Shown one piece after another: positions 14,752 through 22,276 of a stretch of 22,784 nt of DNA. Made by a program: the position numbers and the translations under genes. The first letter of the stretch is position 1. The number at the start of each line of letters is the position of its first letter. The stretch is from CAKUIA01 sp034180465 (GTDB taxonomy: Bacteria; Verrucomicrobiota; Verrucomicrobiia; Opitutales; Intestinicryptomonadaceae). Location: positions 1 through 22,784 of the forward strand of contig JAXFOH010000145.1 in NCBI GenBank assembly GCA_034180465.1. Reading direction: 5' to 3'. The notes beneath the pieces are model-generated. The model had not been told where the DNA came from. It saw only the letters and a program-made list of their open reading frames with translations, and ran no database searches.

Positions 14752-15519
14752 ATGAAGGCGCTTATAACGGGCTCTACAAGGGGTATAGGCTTTGGCATTG
14801 CAAAAAACGTTGCAAAGCTGGGCTTTGAAACGGCGTTAAACGGCACAAGAGACATTTCTCTTTGCCAAGACGCAGTGGACGAAATTTCGAAAATTAGCGG
14901 CAAAAAAGCGCACTATATTCAAGGCAGCATTGCCGAGAAAGCTTCGCGCGCAGATATTGTAGAAAAAACAATAAGGGCAATAGGTGTGCCGAACCTGCTT
15001 GTAAACAATGCAGGAGTAGCCCCAAAAGTCCGCGCCGATATGCTGGAAATGACCGAGGAAAATTTCGACTGGCTTTTAAACACAAATTTAAAGGGAACCT
15101 TTTTTCTTACCCAAGCGTTTGCAAATGCAATGATTGCCGAAAAGCAAAAGAACCCCGACTTTAAGGCAAACATAATAATTGTAAGCTCGGTTTCCGCCCA
15201 GGTAATTTCCGAAAACCGCGCCGACTATTGCATAGCAAAAACGGGGCTTTCCATGGCGGTGCAGCTTTTCGCCTCGCGCTTGGGCCAATACGGCATAGGA
15301 GTGTTCGAAATACGCCCCGGCGTAATTAAAACGGATATGACAAAGTGCGTAACCGAAAAGTACGACCGCCTTATTTCGGAAGGTCTTTGCGTTACAAAAC
15401 GCTGGGGATTTCCCGACGATATAGGCAAGGTTGCGGCGGCAATCGCCCGCGGCGACTTCGACTACAGCACCGGACAAATATTTAAGGTAGACGGCGGCAT
15501 GACCATTCAAAAACTTTAG
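14752..15519 (+). CDS. Short-chain dehydrogenase/reductase (classical SDR)
   Basis: Length is 255 residues from the ATG at 14752, one base after the preceding stop; a TTG start 9 codons upstream is possible but overlaps the previous gene. Classical SDR features: cofactor loop TGSTRGIG (6-13), NNAGVAP (85-91), Asn112, and the catalytic Ser146, Tyr159 and Lys163 (VSSVSAQ and YCIAK), then IRPGVIKTDMT (187-197) and a C-terminal VDGGM. The Arg10 after the first Gly suggests NADP(H), but this is not certain. Automatic annotation would likely call it a FabG-like 3-oxoacyl-ACP reductase. Its place after GH88 suggests instead a sugar step such as KduD-type reduction of 2,5-diketo-3-deoxygluconate, or handling of a 3-keto-sugar. 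No KduI isomerase gene is present in the window. GAAAGG (14735-14740) is the likely Shine-Dalgarno site. Confidence 0.9.
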   Translation: MKALITGSTRGIGFGIAKNVAKLGFETALNGTRDISLCQDAVDEISKISGKKAHYIQGSIAEKASRADIVEKTIRAIGVPNLLVNNAGVAPKVRADMLEMTEENFDWLLNTNLKGTFFLTQAFANAMIAEKQKNPDFKANIIIVSSVSAQVISENRADYCIAKTGLSMAVQLFASRLGQYGIGVFEIRPGVIKTDMTKCVTEKYDRLISEGLCVTKRWGFPDDIGKVAAAIARGDFDYSTGQIFKVDGGMTIQKL

Positions 15520-15541
15520 AATTTTTAGGAGGAACAAAAAA

Positions 15542-16837
15542 ATGGAAATCAGCAGAAGAAACTTCATAAAAACCACGGCAGGCTGCGCAATGGCGGCAAT
15601 GTCGTATAAAGCGTTTGCACAGGCTCAAGACAAGCCAAATATTGCGCTTATAGGCTTGGGCGTTATAGGCAAGGTAAACTACAATATATTCAGCAAACTG
15701 CCCTGCAATATTGTGGCTATTTGCGACATAAACCCCGCGGTTACCGCAAAAATAGAATCTGCACAGAAAATCCCCTTCTTTACGTCGTATAAGGAAATGT
15801 TTTCCAAGATGGGCGACAAGATAGACGGCGTTGTAATCTCTACTCCCGACCACCAGCATTTCCCCATAGCAAAATATGCAATTTCACAAAAAAAGCATGT
15901 TTATCTCGAAAAGCCAATGTGCCGCGTTTTAGACGAGGTAAAGGCGTTAAAGCAGCTTGCCGCAGAAAACCCCAAGCTTTATCTACAACTGGGGATACAG
16001 TCGCACTCGAGAAAGGGCATTAGAATTTGCTCGCATGTAATACGCAAGGGCATTTTGGGCGATGTAAAAAGGGTTATTGCAATAAGGTCTAAATCATGGG
16101 CTGGTTGCGCAATGCAAAGCTACTACCCAGAAGAACCCATACCCCATGGCCTAGACTGGAAAGGCTGGCTCGGCGAAAATGCGGAGTATATCCCCTATAA
16201 CCATAAATATGTAGACCAGTTTTGGAGGCCTTTCTGGCGTTTTTCGAACGGCGCAATCGGCGACATTTCTTCGCACATACTCGACATACCATTCTACGCA
16301 TTAGAGCTTGAGGGGCCTTTCAATGCAATTTGCGTAAACCAGGTTGGAGGCAACGAAATTTCGATTCCAATGTGCGACCATATCAGAATGTTTGCCAACA
16401 GCAAATTCCAGAAAAACAGCCCCGTTCAGATAGACTGGTACGCAGGCTTTAAGAACGTAAAACCCGGCGAAAAATACTACGAAGAAATCCAGAAAAATCT
16501 TTTGCCCATAATTCCCGACGACATAGATTTGCCATTCAACCGTCTTTGCGGAGATGGCCAAATTATTATAGGAACCAAAGGTGTTCTTTATTCGCCTGCT
16601 ATGCACTTGGGCGGCAAACCTGTGTTGCTGCCGCGCAAATTCGGCGAAAAATATGCTGAAGAATTGAACCACGAATTCGGCGAAAAGATAGAAAAAGACA
16701 GCCATCACCTAAATTGGCTTAACGCAATTTGCGGCAAGGCAAAGCTTTCGGCCCCGTTCGAATACGGGACGGAGCTTACAACGCTTGTTCTTACGGCGGC
16801 AAAGGCGCTAAAAGATAAAGTAGGAGCCAAGGCATAA
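15542..16837 (+). CDS. Tat-exported Gfo/Idh/MocA-family oxidoreductase
   Basis: Length is 431 residues. The N terminus ISRRNFIKTTAGCAMAAM is a twin-arginine signal (RR at 5-6), so the enzyme should be exported folded with its nicotinamide cofactor tightly bound. Rossmann loop GLGVIG (38-43), STPDHQHFPIA (100-110), and EKPMC (123-127) with the conserved Lys124. The GDISSHILDIPFYALEL segment (240-256) carries the usual active-site Asp/His region. The length and long C-terminal domain match the Tat-type proteins common in Planctomycetota, Verrucomicrobiota and Bacteroidota. Known members oxidise or reduce sugar hydroxyls, including C3 of glycosides for DUF1080 partners, or act as retaining NAD-dependent hydrolases. 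A strong AGGAGG precedes the start at normal distance. It is the last gene of the cluster, followed by a terminator. The substrate is not known. Confidence 0.93.
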   Translation: MEISRRNFIKTTAGCAMAAMSYKAFAQAQDKPNIALIGLGVIGKVNYNIFSKLPCNIVAICDINPAVTAKIESAQKIPFFTSYKEMFSKMGDKIDGVVISTPDHQHFPIAKYAISQKKHVYLEKPMCRVLDEVKALKQLAAENPKLYLQLGIQSHSRKGIRICSHVIRKGILGDVKRVIAIRSKSWAGCAMQSYYPEEPIPHGLDWKGWLGENAEYIPYNHKYVDQFWRPFWRFSNGAIGDISSHILDIPFYALELEGPFNAICVNQVGGNEISIPMCDHIRMFANSKFQKNSPVQIDWYAGFKNVKPGEKYYEEIQKNLLPIIPDDIDLPFNRLCGDGQIIIGTKGVLYSPAMHLGGKPVLLPRKFGEKYAEELNHEFGEKIEKDSHHLNWLNAICGKAKLSAPFEYGTELTTLVLTAAKALKDKVGAKA

Positions 16838-16860
16838 AAACGCCTAGCTTATAAAAAAAC

Positions 16861-16893
16861 AAAAGCCCTGCCTAATTTTGGAAGGGCTTTTTG
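16861..16893. terminator. Bidirectional terminator between the Gfo/Idh/MocA and acyltransferase genes
   Basis: AAAAGCCCT (16861-16869) pairs with AGGGCTTTT (16883-16891), with a 13-base loop. T's follow on the plus strand, and the minus strand has TTTTGTTTTTTT past the stem. It lies between the convergent stops at 16837 (+) and 16914 (-). Confidence 0.88.
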
Positions 16894-16913
16894 TTGTTCA
16901 AAAAATTTTTCGA

Positions 16914-18296
16914 CTACTCTTTTAGGCCGCAAAACAAAAGCATTTTTTCTATTTTGCCGTACAAGGGCAAATCGCGATCGCTTTCGCTTAAAACAAACGG
17001 GCATTTTAGCTTTTTATTTTTTGCCGTTTTGGAAATGCCAACGGTAACAAAAGCCCCAATAACCCAAGTTTCGAAATCGCTTTTGCCGCTTGCATCGAAC
17101 ACAAAATGCACATCTGGGAAAGTGTCGCGCAAGGCAAAAAGCCCCCTGTAATAGCCTACAATGCCGTTTGTCCTTTCTGGCATTTTAATTAGGTCGAATT
17201 TTGTTTTAGCGTCTTTTAAGGCGTAGTATACATTTTTGCGGCACAAAAGAACAATGTCGGCATCTCGGCGCGAATTATACATTTTTTCGACAAGAGGCAA
17301 AAGAGCGCTTGCATCGTGCAAATTGTCGGGCATTGTAATAAAATATTTCAATTTGCGCGGATATATACCGTTGAATTTTTCTGGCAATGTATAGCCTAGC
17401 AAGTCTTTAGAGTGCTTTAGGTTTAAACATTCGCCTATGTTGCGCTTGCACTTCCATCTATTGTGCAGCCAAAGCCAGTCTTCGGCGGTGCTTAAATCGG
17501 CTTTCATATGCGATTCTAGCCACAAGTTCGACTGCTTTACAACGTCTTCAACTTCGGTGGCGTTTAAAAATTCACCGTCTATAGTTGCTTGCATAAAGCC
17601 CGTGCGGTGCGCATAAAACACGGCGCAGTCGGCGTTGCTTTTCTTTACCAGCATACCCGCCAAATGCGAGGTGTAGCATACCATATCGAAAAACCAAGTT
17701 AAATACCCCGCAGTGAGCGGATTTTGGTCGAACAAAACGGCCATACAACCGTTTTCGCCCAAAATTTCAAACGCCCTGCCGAAACCGTTTCGCCTTGAAA
17801 TTAAATTTATGCCGAAGCGAGAGCGGCTTTTTTTAATCCACTTTTCAAGACCGGCCGAGTTGAACGGACGGTAAAATACGCCCGTTTTTGGGGTTTTGCC
17901 GCTATGCAAAACGGGCAGCATGGTAATTGCCTCCATCATGCAAAAATGGGGAACAAGCAAAACAAGCGGCTTCGGATTTTCGGCGTATTTTTTCAGGTTT
18001 TGCACAACCATATCCGAAAGCCTAAACCTTTTGCGCAGTTCGTTGTCCGACAAGTACGGGCTTGCCAAAACAAACAACGCCATTTCAACCGTTCTTGCCG
18101 ACGACTCTTTTGCTATTGCCTTTACCTTTTTAAATGGTATGTGGGGGAAGCATTTTTTTATGTTGGAATATAGAACACGTTTGCGGTGCGGCATAAACAC
18201 ACAAATAAACTCCGCCGAAAACAGGCACAAACCCCTTAATATAAAATCGGGCGTTAACGCAAAAATTCTTCCCAATGCCGACAATATAAAATTCAT
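16914..18296 (-). CDS. LpxL/HtrB-type lipid A acyltransferase fused to a partial GT9-like domain
   Basis: Length is 460 residues from the ATG at 18296. An in-frame GTG at 18428 would overlap the divergent gene, and the extra residues match nothing. Residues 1-290 are a membrane-bound lysophospholipid acyltransferase-type domain: N-terminal hydrophobic helix, VLYSNIKKCFP (41-51), catalytic H-x4-E as HFCMME (His117, Glu122), FYRPFNSAGLEKWI (141-154), LISRRNG (165-171), VLFDQNP (187-193) and EDWLWLHNRWK (272-282). These add a secondary acyl chain to lipid A precursors at the inner membrane. Residues about 311-460 resemble the N-terminal half of family 9 (heptosyltransferase-like) glycosyltransferases: MPDNLHDASALLPLVEK, DADIVLLCRKNVYYAL and a GAFVTVGISKTAKNKK segment. 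The sugar-nucleotide-binding C-terminal half is absent. The stop is followed by a terminator, so nothing continues downstream. The acyltransferase call is firm; the GT9 relation is by eye. Confidence 0.85.
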   Translation of the reverse strand: MNFILSALGRIFALTPDFILRGLCLFSAEFICVFMPHRKRVLYSNIKKCFPHIPFKKVKAIAKESSARTVEMALFVLASPYLSDNELRKRFRLSDMVVQNLKKYAENPKPLVLLVPHFCMMEAITMLPVLHSGKTPKTGVFYRPFNSAGLEKWIKKSRSRFGINLISRRNGFGRAFEILGENGCMAVLFDQNPLTAGYLTWFFDMVCYTSHLAGMLVKKSNADCAVFYAHRTGFMQATIDGEFLNATEVEDVVKQSNLWLESHMKADLSTAEDWLWLHNRWKCKRNIGECLNLKHSKDLLGYTLPEKFNGIYPRKLKYFITMPDNLHDASALLPLVEKMYNSRRDADIVLLCRKNVYYALKDAKTKFDLIKMPERTNGIVGYYRGLFALRDTFPDVHFVFDASGKSDFETWVIGAFVTVGISKTAKNKKLKCPFVLSESDRDLPLYGKIEKMLLFCGLKE

Positions 18297-18358
18297 ATGC
18301 GCATAAATTTCCCCGAAAAGCTGGGGCAAGTCAAGCAATCTAAAAAAATCGGGCACAA

Positions 18359-19852
18359 ATGCGCGCAACAAGTGTCTTAGCAAATATGGGTTTTTTAAGA
18401 AAATTCTTGGCCGCCGCGTTTGCGGCACTTAGCGTATTCTTTGCGCTAAAGGCGGTGCTTGGCAAAAAACCCGAAACAACAAACGCGGCAAATTCGACAA
18501 ACTGGGGCAATTTTAGCACGGCAAACGAAAGGGATATGCCCGTATTTTTCAGCACGCAAAGCATCGGCGATATAGACGATACCTCTAAACAGATTATTTC
18601 CGAAAATTTTGTGTCTACAACAATAGACGAATTCGGCGCAGACTATAGGGCGTTGCAATGCGCGGCGAAAAACGGCGGGCTAAACGGCAATCTTGCCTAC
18701 GGAGTTTTAACGCCCAAAATGCTGCCCATATTTTTAAGCGGCCGCCTTGGCGGCCACGACACCTTTTTTGCCCCCTCTTTAAAGACCGCCCTTTCGGGGA
18801 CGCTAAACGCCTATAAAACAAACAAAAAACACTTCGACAAGCTTCCAAAAAGAATATTTTTCGACAGAAATTTTACGGAGCTAAGCCCCTTTAAAGACGA
18901 CTCTACCGCGTTGTTTTCGTTCTTTATGTCGGGGCAGACAAACGGCAAATATCAGGCGGCTATTTTGGCAAATGCGGCAAAAGCGGCGTTTAGAACGGCG
19001 TTTTTAGACGCAAACAACCCATTTTGCACACAAAGCGCGCATCTTGCAAAATCTCAACTGCTAAACGGCTTTGTTTTAAAAAGCCATAACTTTATAGAGC
19101 ACGCACAATATGCCCTTGCCATAGGAGAATTTGCAATATTGTTCAACTCGCAACCCGCGCGCGATATGTTTATGCGCTTCGCCGAAAGGTGCGCCTCTTT
19201 TATAGACGAAAACGGAGTTTTTACCCCGCCCGAGAGCAAAAACCTTGTTGCCGAAAACGCCTTGGCCTTAAGCGTGCAGGCAACGGCATATAAACTTGGC
19301 GGCGGAGAAAAATACGCAATTTTTGCAAAGATGCTTTCGCGCAATATTTCGCAAAAATGCAAATTCAATTCGCTTAAGACGAATTTCGACAACAAAACTT
19401 TTGCGGGGGCAAACGAATATGCACTGTGCGCCAGAGCGTTGACAGACGCCGCCATAGCCTTGAAAAGCAAAGCTCTTTTGCAAGACGCCCTAAAGGTTTT
19501 GGACAAGGGCGATGCAATGTTTCTCTCAAAAAACGCCCTTTGGCTAGAGCTTTCCGAAAAATCGCCCCTTTACAAGGTTTTAAACGCCCACATTTGCACC
19601 GACAATACAACGCCTTCTACAAACGGGCTTTTGCGTCAGGTTTTGGCCGACATAAAAAGGCTTTCTGGCGGCGATGCGTATGCCGAGCGTTTGGCAAAAA
19701 CCCAATTCCTTTGCAGGCAGGATTTCTTCGGCAAAAGCCGCAATTCCGACTTTAGCGCAATGCTTTCGCAATATCCGAATCCGCTTGGGCTAAACAGGCT
19801 TGTTGTGCCGCCCGAAGGCGCGGTTGTTTCGGTCTCGAATTTTGAAAAATAA
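18359..19852 (+). CDS. Membrane-anchored alpha-toroid protein, possibly related to the C-terminal part of YyaL/DUF255 proteins
   Basis: A 497-residue protein of unknown function. One hydrophobic segment near the N terminus (about residues 12-33) acts as signal anchor or signal peptide; a start at Met10 (18386) would make it more typical. The rest is exported and mostly helical, with repeating Ala-rich helix pairs (AAILANAAKAAFRTAFLDA, EHAQYALAIGEFAILF, AENALALSVQATAYKLGG, ANEYALCARALTDAAIALKS). Several pieces recall the (alpha/alpha) barrel of YyaL/SPATA20-type proteins: the late TPSTNGLLRQVLADIKRLSG with the usual 'small, Asn, Gly' pattern, and the final short strand VVVPPEGAVVS. The thioredoxin-like domain with its CxxC, which begins those proteins, is absent. 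It is divergent from the acyltransferase gene and 60 bases before secG. The relation to YyaL is a suggestion only. Confidence 0.55.
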   Translation: MRATSVLANMGFLRKFLAAAFAALSVFFALKAVLGKKPETTNAANSTNWGNFSTANERDMPVFFSTQSIGDIDDTSKQIISENFVSTTIDEFGADYRALQCAAKNGGLNGNLAYGVLTPKMLPIFLSGRLGGHDTFFAPSLKTALSGTLNAYKTNKKHFDKLPKRIFFDRNFTELSPFKDDSTALFSFFMSGQTNGKYQAAILANAAKAAFRTAFLDANNPFCTQSAHLAKSQLLNGFVLKSHNFIEHAQYALAIGEFAILFNSQPARDMFMRFAERCASFIDENGVFTPPESKNLVAENALALSVQATAYKLGGGEKYAIFAKMLSRNISQKCKFNSLKTNFDNKTFAGANEYALCARALTDAAIALKSKALLQDALKVLDKGDAMFLSKNALWLELSEKSPLYKVLNAHICTDNTTPSTNGLLRQVLADIKRLSGGDAYAERLAKTQFLCRQDFFGKSRNSDFSAMLSQYPNPLGLNRLVVPPEGAVVSVSNFEK

Positions 19853-19873
19853 ATATTGCCTATCGAGCAAAAC

Positions 19874-19904
19874 TTGTATTTTATTGGGCAGATAACTATA
19901 TAAT
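19874..19904 (+). promoter_or_regulatory. secG: Candidate promoter placing the RNA start almost on the secG ATG
   Basis: TTGTAT (19874-19879, four of six) is followed after 17 bases by TATATAAT (19897-19904), which contains TATATA or TATAAT depending on register. The ATG at 19913 lies 8 bases past the end of this element and no Shine-Dalgarno sequence is present. A leaderless or near-leaderless transcript is implied. Confidence 0.45.
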
Positions 19905-19912
19905 ATATAAAT

Positions 19913-20320
19913 ATGGCAGCTATACTTTTAGGAATATTTTCTTTCATAATGGTGCTTCTTTGCATATTCGTTGTATTTGTAATACTTATGCAAAGGCCGA
20001 ATGCAGACGCGGGTATGGGCGCAAGCCTCGGCGGCGGCGCGGCAGAATCGGCTTTCGGCGGCGAAACGTCGAATATCTTAACAAAAGTAACGGTTAAGTG
20101 CATTGTTTGGTATTTCATTTTGGGCTTGTGCCTGTATTTGGGCTACATATACGCTTCGAGCGCAACACCCACCAAAGTTAAAGCCCCCACGCTAGAAGCG
20201 GTAACACAATCGCAGCCGGCAGCACCTGCAATGCCGAAAACCGCTCCCGTAGAAAACAAAGCCCCCGCAAAAAGCGCGGAACAACCAAAAACTCCCGCAA
20301 AAGAGGCGTCTAAAAAATAA
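19913..20320 (+). CDS. secG: Preprotein translocase subunit SecG
   Basis: Small inner-membrane subunit of SecYEG that speeds protein export. Residues 2-26 form the first membrane helix and about 61-81 the second. Between them is the family loop VILMQRPNADAGMGASLGGG (23-42) followed by AAESAFGGE, which fits the Q-x(small)-KGAG...LGGG...FG pattern of SecG. At 135 residues it is longer than the E. coli protein (110). The extra part is a C-terminal tail (about 82-135) rich in Ala, Pro and Lys, expected to be disordered. It probably starts an operon with the LolA-like gene (11-base gap), the peptidase gene and the pseudouridine synthase gene. Confidence 0.93.
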   Translation: MAAILLGIFSFIMVLLCIFVVFVILMQRPNADAGMGASLGGGAAESAFGGETSNILTKVTVKCIVWYFILGLCLYLGYIYASSATPTKVKAPTLEAVTQSQPAAPAMPKTAPVENKAPAKSAEQPKTPAKEASKK

Positions 20321-20331
20321 AATCTTTTCAT

Positions 20332-21156
20332 ATGAAATTTTTTCGACATCTTGTGGGCGTCTTCTTGACGCTCATTTTTGTCTGCACGCAAGCAGCGGCG
20401 TTGCCTTCGGCTTCGCTTAACCCAAAGGTACAAAAAATTTCGGACGAAAATGCAGCCCAAAGGTGGGCAACTTTTTCGCGGTCGGTTCAGGCAAAGACAT
20501 TTGTTTTTGATTTTAAACTTACGCACTATCCCCGACAAGCCGAAGAGGTTGAATATTTCGGCACAATGTACGGCAAAGAAAGTTCGGGCAAAACCTTTAT
20601 AAGGCTAACACTTAAAAACGGCGGAAAAATGTGCGACTACCTTTTTATAAGGAAAAACGCCCGCGATATTTTTGCCTATAAATTCGAAAACAACTCTTTA
20701 AAAGAAATACCCGAAAGCGAATTAAATAGCCCAATAAAAAACGGCCTCATATATACCTACTTCGACATTCTTACGCCCTATAAATTTTGGGAAAGCGAGT
20801 ATCTAGAACCCGTAAGAATAGGCCAGGCGGCATATCTATTTTTGGCAAAAAGCCCCAAAAAGGGAGTTTTGCCCGATGTAAAAATAGCACTAAGCCGCGA
20901 ATTTAACCACCCAGTTTTAACGCAGGTTTTAAACGAAAGCGGAATGCCACTGCGCAGCTTTAGCTTGGGCTCGGTAAAGAAAATAATCAACTACTGGATT
21001 ATGAAAAACGCCGAAATACGCGACGAAATTTCGCGCGACCGCGACAGATTTTCGATAATAAGGGCGTCTTTAAACGAGAATATAGACGATAATATTTTTA
21101 AGCCCGAAAACTTGGGCAAACAAATAGACACAACATTTAATCTAAAAAAACTTTAA
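20332..21156 (+). CDS. LolA-like periplasmic outer-membrane lipoprotein-sorting protein
   Basis: Length is 274 residues with a Sec signal peptide (MKFFRHLVGVFLTLIFVCTQ, cleavage about residue 23-26). The mature part resembles the LolA/LppX-type half-barrel seen in 'outer membrane lipoprotein-sorting' proteins: successive strands with GTMYGKESSGKTFIRLTLKN, LFIRKNARDIFAYKFENN, a central FDILTPYKFWESEYLEPVRI, then ALSREFNHPVLTQVLNESG and a final NYWIMKNAEIRDE. Such proteins carry lipids or lipoproteins across the periplasm. The C-terminal 40 residues (after DEISRDRDRFSII) are charged and family-atypical. It starts 11 bases after secG, with no strong Shine-Dalgarno sequence, so translational coupling is possible. 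The call rests on fold-level resemblance and conserved spacing; a different lipid-binding role is possible. Confidence 0.68.
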   Translation: MKFFRHLVGVFLTLIFVCTQAAALPSASLNPKVQKISDENAAQRWATFSRSVQAKTFVFDFKLTHYPRQAEEVEYFGTMYGKESSGKTFIRLTLKNGGKMCDYLFIRKNARDIFAYKFENNSLKEIPESELNSPIKNGLIYTYFDILTPYKFWESEYLEPVRIGQAAYLFLAKSPKKGVLPDVKIALSREFNHPVLTQVLNESGMPLRSFSLGSVKKIINYWIMKNAEIRDEISRDRDRFSIIRASLNENIDDNIFKPENLGKQIDTTFNLKKL

Positions 21157-21163
21157 ACGCATT

Positions 21164-22276
21164 ATGACCGAATACGACAATTTGGCAAAGACCCTTTGCG
21201 GGCACTCAGTTAATTTGAAAAAGGGCGAAAACGTCCTTTTGGATATGTTCGAAACGCCGCCCGAAATGGTGCAAGCCCTTATAAAAGAGGTTCGCCGCCG
21301 CCGCGCAAACGTGTTTGTAAATTTAAACGACGAGCGCATAAACGCCGCGTTAAATGCAGGGGCTTCCGACGAAGAGCTAAAAGCGCGCAGCGCGTTTGAA
21401 ATGTTCAGAATGAAGAATATGGACGCCTACATTGCAATAAGGGGCTCGAACAATATCTACGAAAGCTCGCTTATTAGCCCCAAGCAGATGTCTAAAGTGC
21501 AGTCGGCGCTAAAGGCAGTTTGCGACTGGCGCGTTTCGAAAACAAAATGGGTTGTGCTGCGCTGGCCTACCCCGGCAATGGCGCAACAGGCAAGAATGTC
21601 TACCGAGCAGTTTGCCGACTTTTATTTTAAGGTTTGCACATTCGACTATTCAAAGTTCGACAAGCCAATGCTGGCGTTGAAAAAACTTATGGAAAAAACC
21701 GACAAGGTTAGAATTACGGGCAAAAACACCGACTTGACATTTTCCATAAAAAATATTCCCGCAATTCCATGCGGCGGGCAATATAACATACCCGACGGCG
21801 AAGTATATACCGCTCCCGTAAAAGACAGTGTAAACGGAACAATTTTTTACACCGCGCCTTCAATCTATCAGGGAACTTCGTTCGAAAACGTATGCCTTAC
21901 GTTTAAAGATGGAAAAATAGTAAAGGCAACGTGCTCGGGCGACAACAAAAAGCTAAACTCGATTTTCTCGTGCGACGAAGGGGCATCTTATGTAGGCGAA
22001 TTTGCGCTGGGGGTTAACCCCTACATAAAAAAGCCAATGCTCGACATTCTTTTCGACGAAAAGATTTCGGGGTCGTTCCACTTTACCCCGGGGCAGGCCT
22101 ACGAAGAGGCCGACAACGGCAACCGCTCGAAAATCCACTGGGATTTAGTTTGCATACAAACCCCCGAATATGGCGGCGGCGAAATATATTTCGACAACAA
22201 ACTTATACGCAAAAACGGCCTTTTTGTTGAAAAGAGCCTTTTGGGCCTAAACCCCGATTCTTTGCTTAAAAAATAA
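21164..22276 (+). CDS. M29-family metallo-aminopeptidase (AmpS/aminopeptidase T type)
   Basis: A cytoplasmic enzyme removing N-terminal residues from peptides with two metal ions. The 370 residues compare with about 400-415 in characterised members, so the N-terminal domain is slightly short. All expected metal and catalytic positions are visible: Glu213 (NIPDGEVYTAP), Glu279 (VGEFALGVNP), His306 and Tyr313 (GSFHFTPGQAY), and His325 with Asp327 (SKIHWDLV). The spacing between these matches the family. A separate N-terminal domain covers about 1-190. The start is 7 bases after the LolA-like stop, and the stop overlaps the next ATG by one base (TAATG), so this is part of the secG operon. The physiological substrate is unknown. 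Confidence 0.92.
   Translation: MTEYDNLAKTLCGHSVNLKKGENVLLDMFETPPEMVQALIKEVRRRRANVFVNLNDERINAALNAGASDEELKARSAFEMFRMKNMDAYIAIRGSNNIYESSLISPKQMSKVQSALKAVCDWRVSKTKWVVLRWPTPAMAQQARMSTEQFADFYFKVCTFDYSKFDKPMLALKKLMEKTDKVRITGKNTDLTFSIKNIPAIPCGGQYNIPDGEVYTAPVKDSVNGTIFYTAPSIYQGTSFENVCLTFKDGKIVKATCSGDNKKLNSIFSCDEGASYVGEFALGVNPYIKKPMLDILFDEKISGSFHFTPGQAYEEADNGNRSKIHWDLVCIQTPEYGGGEIYFDNKLIRKNGLFVEKSLLGLNPDSLLKK

Noticed and set aside
14752..15519. Calling the SDR a fatty-acid FabG
   Set aside because: Only generic SDR motifs are visible and no fatty-acid synthesis genes are adjacent; the sugar-cluster context makes a carbohydrate substrate more likely.
18297..18428. N-terminal extension of the acyltransferase from a GTG at 18428
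   Set aside because: It would overlap the divergent gene at 18359 and matches nothing; the ATG at 18296 begins exactly where LpxL-type proteins begin.
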